DNA of 64,000 bases from Bryum argenteum (Eukaryota; Streptophyta; Bryopsida; Bryales; Bryaceae): contig CM073323.1 of the NCBI GenBank assembly GCA_037043015.1, forward strand, positions 10,537,758 through 10,601,757. Reading direction: 5' to 3'. Under the pieces are notes generated by a model that was given only the letters and a program-made list of their open reading frames with translations, was not told the origin of the DNA and made no database searches. Shown piece after piece: positions 45,466 through 55,449 of this stretch (position 1 is the first letter of the stretch; each line of letters starts with the position of its first letter). The position numbers and the translations under genes were made by a program.

Positions 45466-47379
45466 TACCGTGGTCGGTTGGTGGTGAATCCCATGCCTGT
45501 CGCAGAAGTCTTGAAACTCTCCAGAAAGGTACTCTCCACCGCGATCAGTCCGTAATGCCTGGATCTTGAGGGTAGGTGTTTCAACTAAGTTTTTAAACTT
45601 AATGAAATATGAAAAAGTTTGATCTTTGTTAGTGAGAAAGTAGAGCCACGATTTGCGAGAGAAATCGTCAATGAAGGTGAGGATATACCGACAATGTGTG
45701 CGCGTGGAAGTTGGTAGAGGTCCACATATGTCATTGTGGATGAGCTGCAGTGGTGCCTTGGTGAGTGTTGAGCGCAGCTTTGGGAATGATTGTCGGTGTG
45801 ATTTGCCCAGGATGCAACTGTCACAGTGTTTCTTCAAGTAAGGAATTCGAGGTACCCCATTCACAAGATGTCGATTTGTCATGTGGTAAAGTGACTGTTG
45901 ATTTACGTGCGCCAGACGCTTATGCCACAGTTCGACAGTCTCAACCGAGACTTGTGGGTGCTGCGTGGCTGAGAAGACTGGGGATGGAGAAGCCGTTTGT
46001 GGAGCTGAGAGTTTGTAAAGTCGTGAGCGGGGGTCACGTTCGGCCTTCAGGAGTAGTTTGCGGCAAGAGCTGTTGAGGACTAAGCAGTGCTTGGCGGTAA
46101 ATACGATGATGTGCCCTAAATCGGCAAGCGAGCCCACTGAGATCAGGTTAGTATTAACTTGAGGAACGTAGAGAACATCGGTGATAGGCTTTATTTCTGG
46201 GTGAGAGAAGACAACCGTTCCTTTATTTTGGACGGGAAGTACTTGCCCAGCGGCAGTACGGATACTAGTAACTGAGGATGCGGAGATGTCTGATAGAGCG
46301 CTGGCGTTGCCAGTAACGTGAGAACTAGCGCCAGAATCCATGAACCATGGATCTTCGTCGGTTGTGAAGGCCGCAATACAGGCGTTCAGCGCAGCTTCAT
46401 TGTCGTCGAAGTCCTCATGTTCTTCGTACAGGTCGGCTTCTGAGTTGTCTGCAACGGCGACGTATGATGTGCCTTGAGTCTTGAGTTTCACTAGCTGAGC
46501 TTGGAGTTCTTTGATCTGATTCTCCATTTTGGTGACCTCGCAGTTGTTGTCGTTGTGACCGTACTGGCCGCATGATCTGCAGGGACGATACTGAGATTGG
46601 GATCTGCCGCTACCTCCACGATTCGCTCTGTTGGAACGGCCACCACCGCGCCAGTCTCGCTGTTGAGGTGGTCGGTGGAAGCGATCTGCGGTCTTCGTGA
46701 AGAGAGCTTCATCGGTGTCGTGGCTTCTGTCAAGCAGCTTCGAGCTCTCCTCGTGTAATAGTAAGCCCTGCAATTCAGGAAAGGTAGGGCTGCGTTCTCT
46801 TCCCTTTTGGATAGCTTTGAACGTGGCCCAGGATCTGGGGAGACTGGCTAGAAGTTGATCGACTAGATCTTCGTCAGAGATGGTGACTCCAAGACTGGAT
46901 AGTTGAGTAATGAGAGAGTTCATCTCTTGAAGGTGCGAATCTACTATTCTACCTTCTGACATTCTTAACGAGTAGAACTTCTCCTTTAGCGCTAGTCTGC
47001 GAGAGGGGCTTTGAATATCGTACATGCGCTTCAAAGTGTCCCAAATTTCTACTGGTTCGGTAAGATGCATAATGTGAAGGAGAATGTGGTCTTTTACCGT
47101 AGAGATCAGGATGCGGCACGCGCGAATCTTCAACTCTGCGTCGCTGCCTGTTGCTCCTGTGGTGGAGTGAGTCGCGCCTGCGACGCCTGTGGCGGAGCCC
47201 GTAACTATCGATGAGTTGTTGCTTGAGCTTCCAGCGTCTGGTGGCGTCGTTGAGGGAGAGAAGAATCGCCACAAGTTTTCCTGCATGAACAGCAACTTGA
47301 CGCGATAGCTCCAAAGCATGTAGTTCGTTTGGCCATCTAGCTTCGTAGATTCAGTCATCTCTCTGAACAGGGAATCCAT
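45436..47379 (-). CDS. gag: Copia gag-protease-integrase, upstream part
   Basis: Starts MDSLFREMTESTKLDGQTNY, a few dozen bases after the primer-binding site. Gag contains the UBN2-type region (WDTLKRMYDIQSPSRRLALK) and the zinc knuckle CRSCGQYGHNDNNC (CX2CX4HX4C). The protease motif is FMDSGASSHVTG. The integrase zinc-binding domain has HKRLAHVN and CDSCILGKSH, and the core shows HNDICGPLP and LRTDRGGEYL (the first two catalytic Asp). The frame then runs off into 12 unrelated codons and stops at 45436 because of a one-base loss. An intact element would read gag and pol as one frame. Confidence 0.92.
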   Translation of the reverse strand: MDSLFREMTESTKLDGQTNYMLWSYRVKLLFMQENLWRFFSPSTTPPDAGSSSNNSSIVTGSATGVAGATHSTTGATGSDAELKIRACRILISTVKDHILLHIMHLTEPVEIWDTLKRMYDIQSPSRRLALKEKFYSLRMSEGRIVDSHLQEMNSLITQLSSLGVTISDEDLVDQLLASLPRSWATFKAIQKGRERSPTFPELQGLLLHEESSKLLDRSHDTDEALFTKTADRFHRPPQQRDWRGGGRSNRANRGGSGRSQSQYRPCRSCGQYGHNDNNCEVTKMENQIKELQAQLVKLKTQGTSYVAVADNSEADLYEEHEDFDDNEAALNACIAAFTTDEDPWFMDSGASSHVTGNASALSDISASSVTSIRTAAGQVLPVQNKGTVVFSHPEIKPITDVLYVPQVNTNLISVGSLADLGHIIVFTAKHCLVLNSSCRKLLLKAERDPRSRLYKLSAPQTASPSPVFSATQHPQVSVETVELWHKRLAHVNQQSLYHMTNRHLVNGVPRIPYLKKHCDSCILGKSHRQSFPKLRSTLTKAPLQLIHNDICGPLPTSTRTHCRYILTFIDDFSRKSWLYFLTNKDQTFSYFIKFKNLVETPTLKIQALRTDRGGEYLSGEFQDFCDRHGIHHQPTTVLPHKETELP

Positions 47380-47420
47380 ATTGGATAGCTGATCGGATCA
47401 GTTTCTGTGTGTCATAGAGT

Positions 47421-47432
47421 GCTCTGATACCA
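47421..47432 (-). promoter_or_regulatory. Primer-binding site, initiator-Met tRNA type
   Basis: TGGTATCAGAGC on the element strand, directly after the 5' LTR. This is the standard plant copia site complementary to the 3' end of tRNA-iMet. Confidence 0.95.
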
Positions 47433-47566
47433 TGTTGGTATTAAGTGAGCTCAGAATGAGAGAGAGAATTGAGTACATGCGATACGGTTAAGTACTGGGA
47501 GATATACGCGGTAATAGGCTATTAGGGTGCTGACTAAACCCTAGATGGATGAAAGTAATTCCTTCA
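47433..47566 (-). repeat. 5' LTR of the copia element (134 bp)
   Basis: Begins tgttggtatt and ends aattccttca on the plus strand. It pairs with 42218-42350 and is followed by the target duplication ctgcg (47567-47571). Confidence 0.95.
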
Positions 47567-47571
47567 CTGCG

Positions 47572-48467
47572 AGCTCTCTTAATCAACCTCTGAATACCTT
47601 TGAACTGCGATGTGAGCATCTCCCACTGCACAACATCCACTTGTTAGCAATTGTAGATGTATAAATGAACCCCCTTGGAACTTCTAACTGACAGACTTTG
47701 TCACAATAAGTACAATGCTTCAGATATCAAAAAACAAAGTTTCCACAGAAGGGTGAAGCCGTACCTGATTCAGAGGAAGTAAGATACCTGGAATACAAAG
47801 ACAACGGTGGATTCAAAGAATGCATAAGGATCAATAATGTCGATAAAATGATGTTACCGTACAAATTGAAACGACGGTACGCTCTTAACATCAGAACCTG
47901 CCCTGCTGCTCTAGCCAACCGGAATCCCAGCTAGCAGTGCGATGGCTTACTGGTTGAGTTGGCCGTTACCGGTTCTTTACAACGTCTTTCTGATACTACT
48001 AATAGAGCTTGCTCAAATAAATCCAATGCACCGCGAGGTTGGATGTCAGAACCTTTTTTCCTCGGCATATCCTGGCCATCCTTGTCATAATACTCTCTGA
48101 TGTCTACGAACACCTTCCCTTTGAATGTCTTCACGACAACCTTTCGAGTACGGGACAGCTGATTCCCGCATGATAACGGTTAGTAAACCATGACACTATC
48201 TCAAAGACGGTGTGTAGAAGTGAATTTCAGACCTCGTATACCACACGTGATCGACAATACGAAGACATTAAATTGCATGCTAGAATAAAACGACATATCA
48301 GAATAACATTACATGAAATGTAAAGAAATAGCCTTCACGAGTCAATTCTTGAAAGAACCTAAACAAGCAGCCACGGCGATGCAAGATTTACAGTAAGATG
48401 ACACTGGAGACTAGCAACAAAGAAATTCTCACCTCACAAGCGCGACTCTTGTGCTCGCCTTCGACAT
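47572..48467 (-). pseudogene. KIWI paralogue, disabled
   Basis: All four exons of the parent KIWI gene are recognisable: exon 1 48467-48433, exon 2 48158-48053 (106 bases as in the parent), the 23-base exon 3 47787-47765, and exon 4 from 47625 to the copia insertion. Splice borders are kept. Exon 1 is only 35 bases against 111 in the parent, a loss of 76 bases that shifts the frame and removes most of the Ser/Lys-rich arm. Exon 2 would therefore be read out of frame from this start. Exon 2 itself is well preserved (FKGKVFVDIREYYDKDGQDM), with PGKKG changed to PRKKG. The copia element in exon 4 is a second lesion. The good preservation of exon 2 suggests that inactivation is not ancient. Confidence 0.85.
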
Positions 48468-48712
48468 TGTGTTCGTCTCGATAAGAAACTACCTGCAGTC
48501 TTCAACACATTACTAATTTGAACACTTCTTACAGACTAAAACTGCAGTTCTGGAAGCAACATGACTCCGAGCAGACATATCTTCAAGAAACACGAACCTG
48601 ACATACGGCTGAAGGAGAACGCAAGATTTTTTACAAACTTTACTTCCATACCTGGTTCGGAGCAGAGAGCAGCTAATCGACCTCGTAAATCAACCAGCAA
48701 TTCTTCCGAACG
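48468..48712. other. Upstream flank of the KIWI pseudogene
   Basis: Corresponds to the parent KIWI upstream region with about 0.5 kb missing. No gene of its own. Confidence 0.5.
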
Positions 48713-48947
48713 GGGTGCGGTTCTGATATGGGTACCCCCTCCTAAATAGTGTAATTTTTTTGAAACTACTTTTTTGATAAACAATCAATATTGAAAAATT
48801 ATTCTAACTAGATGGTATTATAGGTGACATGGCTATAGTTGTATACATGTAGTTAAAAAAGGATTTTTTGGCACATATTTGATGAATTAAACATAGGTCA
48901 CACATAATGAGACGCGTCTTAGTGGTACCCATATAAGAACCGTACCC
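48713..48947. mobile_element. MITE-like element, 235 bp, 24-bp TIRs, AACG target duplication
   Basis: The left end gggtgcggttctgatatggg and the right end, in complement gggtacggttcttatatggg, agree at 22 of 24 positions (48713-48736 and 48924-48947). AACG flanks both sides (48709-48712, 48948-48951). The parent copy of the duplicated segment has an uninterrupted ccgggcgacaa at about 30903-30913, matching ccg-AACG-acaa without the element, so the insertion is directly demonstrated. The interior is AT-rich and non-coding. Confidence 0.8.
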
Positions 48948-49473
48948 AACGACAACGTAGGATTAATTCGAGCTCTCTCTGTACTAGAAGCCATTGTCAC
49001 TGTTGCTTAATCACGGAAATTGAATAGCCTGACGCTCGAAATGGCGGCTGTCGGTTCCCGCTCGCTCGTCGCAATAAACATCTGCTATCATGACTATATG
49101 TTCACTCCTCATGTACTCATCATGCATATGAAAATTTCTTCATTAGGTATTTCTGTATTCCTATCAATCTTTATCAAAATTGATGATGCAATTTTCTTTT
49201 TAAATATGGATATTGATGATGTAATTCTTACTAAACAAGTATAGACATTCACATAATTTAGTCATTCATTTTCCTTGTAAACAAAGTCAAGGATAATACA
49301 TATTTTAGGGCCGGTTAATACTACGGTGAAAAAGTCCATTGGTCAATAAATTAAGTAAAGATTCTCAATTTTGAATGGTTGTTAGTGAGACTCATGAAAA
49401 TGTGATTGGTTGAAAATAAAATGTGGTCTTCTTCATCGTAGTGTAAACTGGCCCTCACAATGTGTTTTATCAA

Positions 49474-49725
49474 CCCCTAAAGATCCATGATGCAAAATTG
49501 CCTAAAGTATCAAAGATGACCTCTTTCTACTTCAGGTTCCAAAAATAAGCATCTTACAAAAGATCCAATTTTAGGATGTGAAATTCATTGTGACGTTTTA
49601 CTCACAAGCTAAATTTGAACCGTTGATTTTTCTTCATCTGTGGGATTATAGTGGTTAAAGTTGGCCGAATTTTAATTCTACGGGGACCCTAGAAAACCAT
49701 TTCGACTTTCTTGGACCTTTAGGAG
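49474..49725. mobile_element. TTAA-family element, 252 bp
   Basis: Left end CCCCTAAAGATCC (after tcaa, a one-base variant of TTAA) and right end GGACCTTTAGGAG before TTAA form the family inverted repeat. The core block (gaaccgttgatttttcttc, then gttaaagttgg) is shared with the copies near 32152 and 56413. No coding capacity. Confidence 0.6.
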
Positions 49726-49729
49726 TTAA

Positions 49730-51624
49730 GATTTGTAAAAAATCATTCATATTGTTTAATGTAGTCATAGATTATTTTATTTGTCACTAGTGCTTTGACT
49801 TTTAATAACCACCTCATTCAAAAATTTCATGCCCAAACAATTCTATTGACCCCCTTCTACTTTAATTAACCCTCTTTCACAAGTATCGCAAAACATGGTC
49901 ATAATGACTACTTCAAAGTTAATAAAAGCGTAGGTAGATGACAACCTTTCATTATATCCACATATGAGATAATTATCTTTGGTCATCATAGCTCCGCGAG
50001 GACACCCTATGAGCTTTGTCTAATGGACAGCCGCACGAAGAATTGAATGAGCAAGCTTCCTGAATGATAAGCTTGCAAAGACAATGACAAAATCGTGTAG
50101 CAAGCAAAGGCATACACCCTCACCAAAGCTGGTGTACAGTGTACACACGCTTAGTACACACGCTTCGTGAGCCTTGTGTAAAAGCCTTATTTTCACTAGC
50201 TAGTTTCAATATGTAATGGCTAACTTAATCGACCCAAACTCCGAAGAGATTAAATGAGCTCGGATAAAATTAAGTCTACAGCATAAGGATGTCCCAATGA
50301 TGAGAATATTAATATAAATTAGGGTATCATGCTCTATGTGGACTAATTGCACTACTACAATTTGAGGGGGTTTGCAACGTTTTTTTCTAAAACGTTGCTC
50401 AACTTTAGCAACATTTTGAAATATGCTTGAGCAACAACGATACTATAGTTCAATATTATTAATCTAATGAACTCTTCATAACAATAAAATACCACTTACC
50501 GAAACTCTTCAAAATCTTTAAAACTCTTCATGCCCTTGTTAGCTTTTTTGCCACATTTTTAAAATATTTTTTGGTAAATTTCGGCTTTTATATTGGCTCA
50601 CAAAGAATGGAAATTTGCAAGAACGTATTCTATTGAGAGATGAGAGACTTATGATTTTGTAAAATGAACTTAAAACGTTATGTAATGCCAGTAGTTTTAC
50701 ATCGTTAGGAGATCTCCGAACGATTTTTCTCGAATTATATCTTCTTCAAATTTAAATTTAAAAGAGCTCTGCCATGAATTATTTATATACCATCTAGAGT
50801 TTAAACATGGTCATGTGTCATTCTTCTAGTATGGTGTGAAAATTGAAAATAGTGACAATTGACAATAATGAGAGGTGTGAGGACTCAAGAAATCTCTTAA
50901 GCATAAATACATGTCATTTTCACCATTTAGGCGTAAGGGTATTAAAAATTAAACTTTGAAAAATAAACTCTTCAATGACAATAACAAATGTGGATTAGCA
51001 TGAAAGTTCATTTTTACATATACAAATTGTGCATGATAAGCATGGAGGTAGAACAAGTAGAATAGAATTTTAATGTGGTGATAAAAGGATTTCATAGATT
51101 GTATTTTAGTGAGGTGATCAAAGGGTCAATGACGTGCTCTATACGAACTTGTTTTTAGGACAATGGAAGTATGCTCATTTTACCCTCTATGTTATTGTTT
51201 GTCACCCTTTGTATACTTTTACTTTTCATACTTTTACTTTATGAAATTTTGCATAACTTGATATAAGTAGAAAGACGAAGGGACATGTATACTGATTTGA
51301 TTTTTATTTTAAGTAGAGAGACGGAACTTCTTAGGTAATGCACTCTAGTTCGTGGTGGGTCATCTTCTCCAGTCGTGGAAAATGGTATCGTCGGTCTTGA
51401 AACCCTAATTGACTCTCCCCTGGAAGATCTACTAGCGAGCCCACACCATTGAACGATTGGCACCAGCTTGATTGGTGGGTGACCCCCTTTAGAGGAGACT
51501 CGCATCGTTAGTTCCCCTTTCTCGTCACAGCCGGGCTCTAGAAGCTCTGTGCATCTGAATTCGTTTAGGTTTCCTGCTCGAGCAATTGTTGCAGGCTGAC
51601 AGGGGAAGCGAGGGTTTGGTGAGA
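49730..51624. other. AT-rich intergenic region with a possible CACTA-like end
   Basis: No gene up to the IWS1 promoter. At 50350 cactactacaatttgaggg is followed by gcaacgttt, aaacgttgc, agcaacatttt and gagcaac within 110 bases. This pattern of terminal CACTA plus short subterminal repeats resembles a CACTA-type end. From about 51340 the sequence becomes GC-rich, probably the IWS1 5' UTR. Confidence 0.4.
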
Positions 51625-53073
51625 ATGGGCGACTCGAGGGAGGGATCGCCGGACTCTGCGTACTCCGCTGGGGATGGCAATGGCAGCGGTCGGGCGCCCA
51701 GGCCTGTGGAGGACGATTCTGAGGAGGAAGAAGGCTTGATTCGGCCCCCAGTGGAGGAGGAAGTTGAAGCAGAGCCCGCGGAGAGGGAGGATCCCAAGAC
51801 CGGGCGAGGTCGGAAACGATTGGTGAAGAAGGCTGTGGTGGAAGAATCCGACGATGAGGACCGGGACGTGGGGAGGGGCCGGCGTCAGGTGGAGTCGGAG
51901 GAGGAAGAGGAGGAGCCCGTTGAGCGTAGGAGCTCGAAGAAGCCGCGAAGGGAGGAGAGAGGTAGGGATGCGTACAGGGAGAAGAGTGCCAAGGCAGGGA
52001 AGGGAAGCATTAGAGGGAAGAAGGGAGAGAAGGAAATGAACGAGATGTGGGATTCTGTTGCCGGCGATGGCAATGATTCCGGGGACGACGATCGGTTCAT
52101 TGACGATGAAGGCGTGCCGGAAGAGGACCGCGTTGTGTATAGCGATGGCGAGGGATCGGATCGGGACCGGCGCCACCCTGAGGCCGAGGAGGCTGAGGAA
52201 GAGGATGAGGACGGGAGGCTGTTCGGGAAGGGGAAGAAGAAGAAAAAGCAGGAGCGGACGCCAGAGGAGATTGCCATGTTCGTGGAGCAGTTCATGGCGA
52301 AACTGGATGTCGCTGCTGAGACCGACGCCGACCTGAACCGGAACTCGAAGCCTGCAATCGAGAAGCTGAAGATGCTTTCAGAGCTTTGGAGCGTGCTGCA
52401 GAAGCGACAATTGCAGATGGAGTTTTTGGACCGAGGTGTTTTGTCGTCCCTGAAGGATTGGCTAGAGCCGCTTCCCGATGGCTCCTTGCCAAACATGAAC
52501 ATTCGAACGACACTGTTGCAGCTCCTCACGGATCTTCCTATCGACGTGGAGCAATTCGAGCGGCGGGAGCAGCTGAAGAAAAGCGGGCTTGGGAAGGTGG
52601 TCATGTTTCTGTCTCGCCTGCCAGAGGAGACGCCTGCTAACAAGAAGCTGGCGAGAGACCTGGTGGACAAGTGGAGCAGGCCAATCTTTCAGAAGAGCAC
52701 GCGTTACGAAGACTTGCGAACCTACGATGAGGATCGACCATTGCCCCGGAGGACGCCCGCGAAGAAACCTCCAGTGAAGCGTATGGACAAGGGAGACGAC
52801 CTCGACATGCTGCAAGGTCAGAGGGAACTGAAGCGGGGCGATCCAGGGTACCGACAACACGCTTCAAGACCCGAAGCCCTTGCCCTTGATTTTGTCCGGC
52901 GCCCCGAGTCGAAGGTGGACCCGAACGAATTCCAGAACAGGGCACGGCAGCAGCGTCAAGATGAGAAGCGAATGAAGATGAACAAGAAGCTGCAGCAACT
53001 GAAGACGACCAAGAAGAGCATGCAGGCATCCAAGATCAGCGTGGAAGGTCGTGGCGCCGTCAACTACTTCTAA
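51625..53073 (+). CDS. IWS1: IWS1/SPN1 transcription elongation factor
   Basis: A 482-residue nuclear protein. Residues 1-210 are disordered and highly charged with long Glu/Asp and Lys/Arg runs (SEEEEEEPVERRSSKKPRRE, KGKKKKKQE). Residues about 212-360 form the conserved TFIIS N-terminal (LW) domain: EIAMFVEQFMAKLDVAAETD, FLDRGVLSSLKDWLEPLPDG, LLQLLTDLPIDVEQFERREQ, SGLGKVVMFLSRLPEET and LVDKWSRPIF. The C-terminus ends KISVEGRGAVNYF, as in plant IWS1. IWS1 works with SPT6 and RNA polymerase II in elongation and, in plants, in brassinosteroid-regulated transcription. ATG 51625 is the first ATG of the frame, and the preceding TTG codons are not starts. Intronless; stop TAA. Confidence 0.95.
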   Translation: MGDSREGSPDSAYSAGDGNGSGRAPRPVEDDSEEEEGLIRPPVEEEVEAEPAEREDPKTGRGRKRLVKKAVVEESDDEDRDVGRGRRQVESEEEEEEPVERRSSKKPRREERGRDAYREKSAKAGKGSIRGKKGEKEMNEMWDSVAGDGNDSGDDDRFIDDEGVPEEDRVVYSDGEGSDRDRRHPEAEEAEEEDEDGRLFGKGKKKKKQERTPEEIAMFVEQFMAKLDVAAETDADLNRNSKPAIEKLKMLSELWSVLQKRQLQMEFLDRGVLSSLKDWLEPLPDGSLPNMNIRTTLLQLLTDLPIDVEQFERREQLKKSGLGKVVMFLSRLPEETPANKKLARDLVDKWSRPIFQKSTRYEDLRTYDEDRPLPRRTPAKKPPVKRMDKGDDLDMLQGQRELKRGDPGYRQHASRPEALALDFVRRPESKVDPNEFQNRARQQRQDEKRMKMNKKLQQLKTTKKSMQASKISVEGRGAVNYF

Positions 53074-53851
53074 TGCTCAATCCCTGCAGCAGATTCTCAC
53101 ATGAGAACTAGCACTATAATCCTTTCACTGCTATTTCTCTGCCCGCCCTGCATCGCAGTTCATATCTTCTCTGAAGCTAGATCATGTGGGTGACGGTAGA
53201 GAGCTTGGATTCCGGTTCCACGTTGTATATTTTATTAGTCCGCGAGTGCAGGACTCGAGAATTGTTCCATATACCACCGCCCGAACGATTTGTGTTGGAA
53301 TGTCGTCCCAACACACAATTGTCCCTGTAACTATACATAGAAGGATTCTGCTTCGTCCAATAAAATTGGCATAACCTTTCCTTACAAACAAATATCTGGT
53401 TGTCTTCTCACAACACTATTTGACTTGCAACACTATCTGATTTCTCCTGCACGACAGCAGAAAATATTCCTCGGCGGTGAATTTGATGTGAAATGAATCT
53501 CAGGATGATTCGAAACAGCAGATTCTTGCAACAAATTTGGTTGCCTCGACAATGCAAGTAAACCATTAGTATGTTTGTACAGTACAGCAGTCCTTGTCAT
53601 TGTTCTCAATTGAGTCCACGTAGAGCCAATGTAGAGTCACGGATCATGCAACGTCAAACAGGTTACTTTAGTACTAAAGATAACCTTTACGACAGTCACT
53701 TTTTAAAGTATCTTGTCAAGTAGGGAGCGGTGCACATCAAGAGCCAGAGTCACTCATCGAATTCGCTCCCAAATCCCACACATCAGGAGCCATAGTCACT
53801 CATTGAATCCTCTTCCAAATCCCCCATGCTTGTGGAGTAGTAGGCGCGGCG
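53074..53851. other. Gap between IWS1 and the EamA transporter gene
   Basis: No gene seen. It should hold the IWS1 3' UTR and the transporter promoter. A short repeat, (g)agccagagtcactcat / (g)agccatagtcactcat, lies just before the transporter at about 53741-53757 and 53788-53804. Confidence 0.45.
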
Positions 53852-55449
53852 ATGGAGAAGCTCCTCAACGCCGTAATGCTGGGGCTCCCGTTCTTCTTAT
53901 GGGGCTCCAACATGGTGGCCATGGAAGACCTCATGCCCAGGACAGGAACGTTGTTTATGGCAGTCACACGATTGATACCGGGGGGCGCTCTAATTCTCAC
54001 CTTCGCAAGGTCAGTACCATCTTATCTGATCTTTCTTATTAGAGTGGGTACCTCCTGATACTGAGATGATTGAATTATGTGATTTGCAGTTTGAGAGGGA
54101 AGAAATTCCCATCAGGAACGCAAGCTTGGTTGTCCATCGCCGTCTTCGCCCTCATCAATGGTACTCTATTCCAGAGCTGTTTGGTAGAAGGGCTGGCGCG
54201 CACCACTGCTGGCCTCGGTAGTGTGAGTTGTTCACTCCAAATTCTTGTAGCTGCATTCAAAATTCGAGCCCCACTTTGAATTCCAGAACTCTCCGTTGCG
54301 AGAGGTTCGATGCATGTTGACATTCAACCCTAACAAGGATGTCGGTGACCAGGTGATAATCGATTCACAGCCAATCACAGTGGCTATCCTGGCCACCATT
54401 TTCTACGGGGAGATAGTGGGGTCTAAATCCATAATAGCGATGGTGTTCGGCATTCTCGGTCTTATCATAATCGAGGTACAGTTAGCCTTCTTCTCGAATT
54501 CATAAACAAGGACGGGAGACCCTGAACCCTACCTGCATTAGGGTTTTTTACATTCCATGGATTGGATTCGTGGTTTCAAAGGCGAACTGAGTTCTAAAAT
54601 CTATGCGGTGACGTGATTGTAGGTACCTATTTCAGAGCTGTATCCTCATAGAATTGCGCCACCTCAAAATTTAACCCACGTAGGGAGAATCTGGGATAAA
54701 GGAGAGTGGTGGATGTTGATAGCTGCTCAAACCATGGCCGTCGGGACAGTTCTCATGCGTTGGGTCTCCAAATTCTCGGACCCTCTCATGGTCATCGGCT
54801 GGGTAACTCACGAAACCCTCCAAGCACCACCCATGCTCAATTTTGAAGCCATTTCTCACTGCTTGCATTGAATTCTGTTTGGCCAGCACATGGTGTTAGG
54901 CGGCATTCCAATTCTAGCGCTATCATATTGGAAGCAGGAGCCAGCAGTGAGTGGACATCTGCACGATCTGAGCCTTGCGGACTGGGCCAGACTTGCCTAC
55001 GTCGCCGTGTTCGGGAGCGCAGTGGCCACTGGTCTGTTCTTCTACAATGCAACTCGAGGTACAAATTGGCAGACCACGAAATGTGTTTTTAGTTTTCAAA
55101 GCTCTGTATTCGGCTACTCACCTTTACGAATGATGCAGGAAGTTTGACTGAGCTCAGTGCGCTCACATTGCTCACACCACTGTTCGCGTCATTTTTCGGG
55201 TGAGCTGCGCACTTCCCTTCTCTGATTGCTGAATTCAAAACGGTGCCGATCCTTGCTTATTTGGATCCTTTCATCCATGGCAGGTACATGTTCAGAAACG
55301 AAATGTTAACTGGGCTTCAACTTGTGGGATCGCTTATCACTCTGGTGTCCATCTGCTTCATCAAGGTGGAGAAGCCCAAGGAGACCAAACCTGTCGATCC
55401 TCTGAAAGAAGCCTTGTATGAAGCTGTGCCTGCAGATGCAACTGTCTGA
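53852..55449 (+). CDS. EamA-type (DMT) transporter, At3g02690-like
   Basis: Seven exons (53852-54009, 54090-54222, 54353-54475, 54623-54802, 54887-55058, 55139-55199, 55284-55449) join in phase with GT-AG borders to 330 residues with about ten membrane segments in two EamA repeats. Diagnostic stretches are FFLWGSNMVAMEDLMPRTG, GTLFQSCLVEGLARTTAGLG, VIIDSQPITVAILATIFYGE, EWWMLIAAQTMAVGTVLMRW, SDPLMVIGWHMVLGGIPIL and GSLTELSALTLLTPLFASFF. These match the plant plastid-envelope EamA protein of cyanobacterial type (At3g02690-like). The substrate is unknown. The predicted start MEKLLNAVMLGLPFFLWGS leaves no room for a transit peptide. An in-frame TGA lies about 45 bases upstream, so either a further 5' exon exists or targeting differs. 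Stop TGA. Confidence 0.93.

Larger units (their letters stand above)
42218..47566 (-). mobile_element. Complete Ty1/copia LTR retrotransposon, 5.35 kb
   Basis: The element runs on the minus strand: 5' LTR (47433-47566), a primer-binding site matching initiator-Met tRNA, gag, protease, integrase, reverse transcriptase and RNase H, polypurine tract, 3' LTR (42218-42350). The two LTRs differ only by one apparent indel and are flanked by ctgcg, so insertion is recent. The order integrase before RT defines Ty1/copia. The polyprotein frame is broken once near 45465, and the third integrase catalytic residue is Val, so this copy cannot integrate on its own products. An additional antisense ORF with a hybrid-binding domain lies between pol and the 3' LTR. 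The insertion disrupts exon 4 of the KIWI pseudogene. Confidence 0.97.
41620..49160. repeat. Derived copy of the 28560-31115 segment, interrupted by a copia element and a MITE
   Basis: The order and orientation are the same as in the parent: oxidase gene tail (41620-41730), intergenic part (to about 42180), KIWI exons 4 to 1 (42185-48467) and upstream DNA (to about 49160). Two later insertions split it: copia at 42218-47566 and the 235-base element at 48713-48947. Only about the last 30 codons of the oxidase are present, with substitutions (acatgtgctaggtgg has a stop where the parent has tgg). The 41620-41730 piece is therefore a dead fragment. Confidence 0.9.

Noticed and set aside
51885-52670. 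Minus-strand ORF of 261 codons and other long frames across IWS1
   Set aside because: Ser-rich complement of the GC-rich, charge-rich IWS1 coding sequence.
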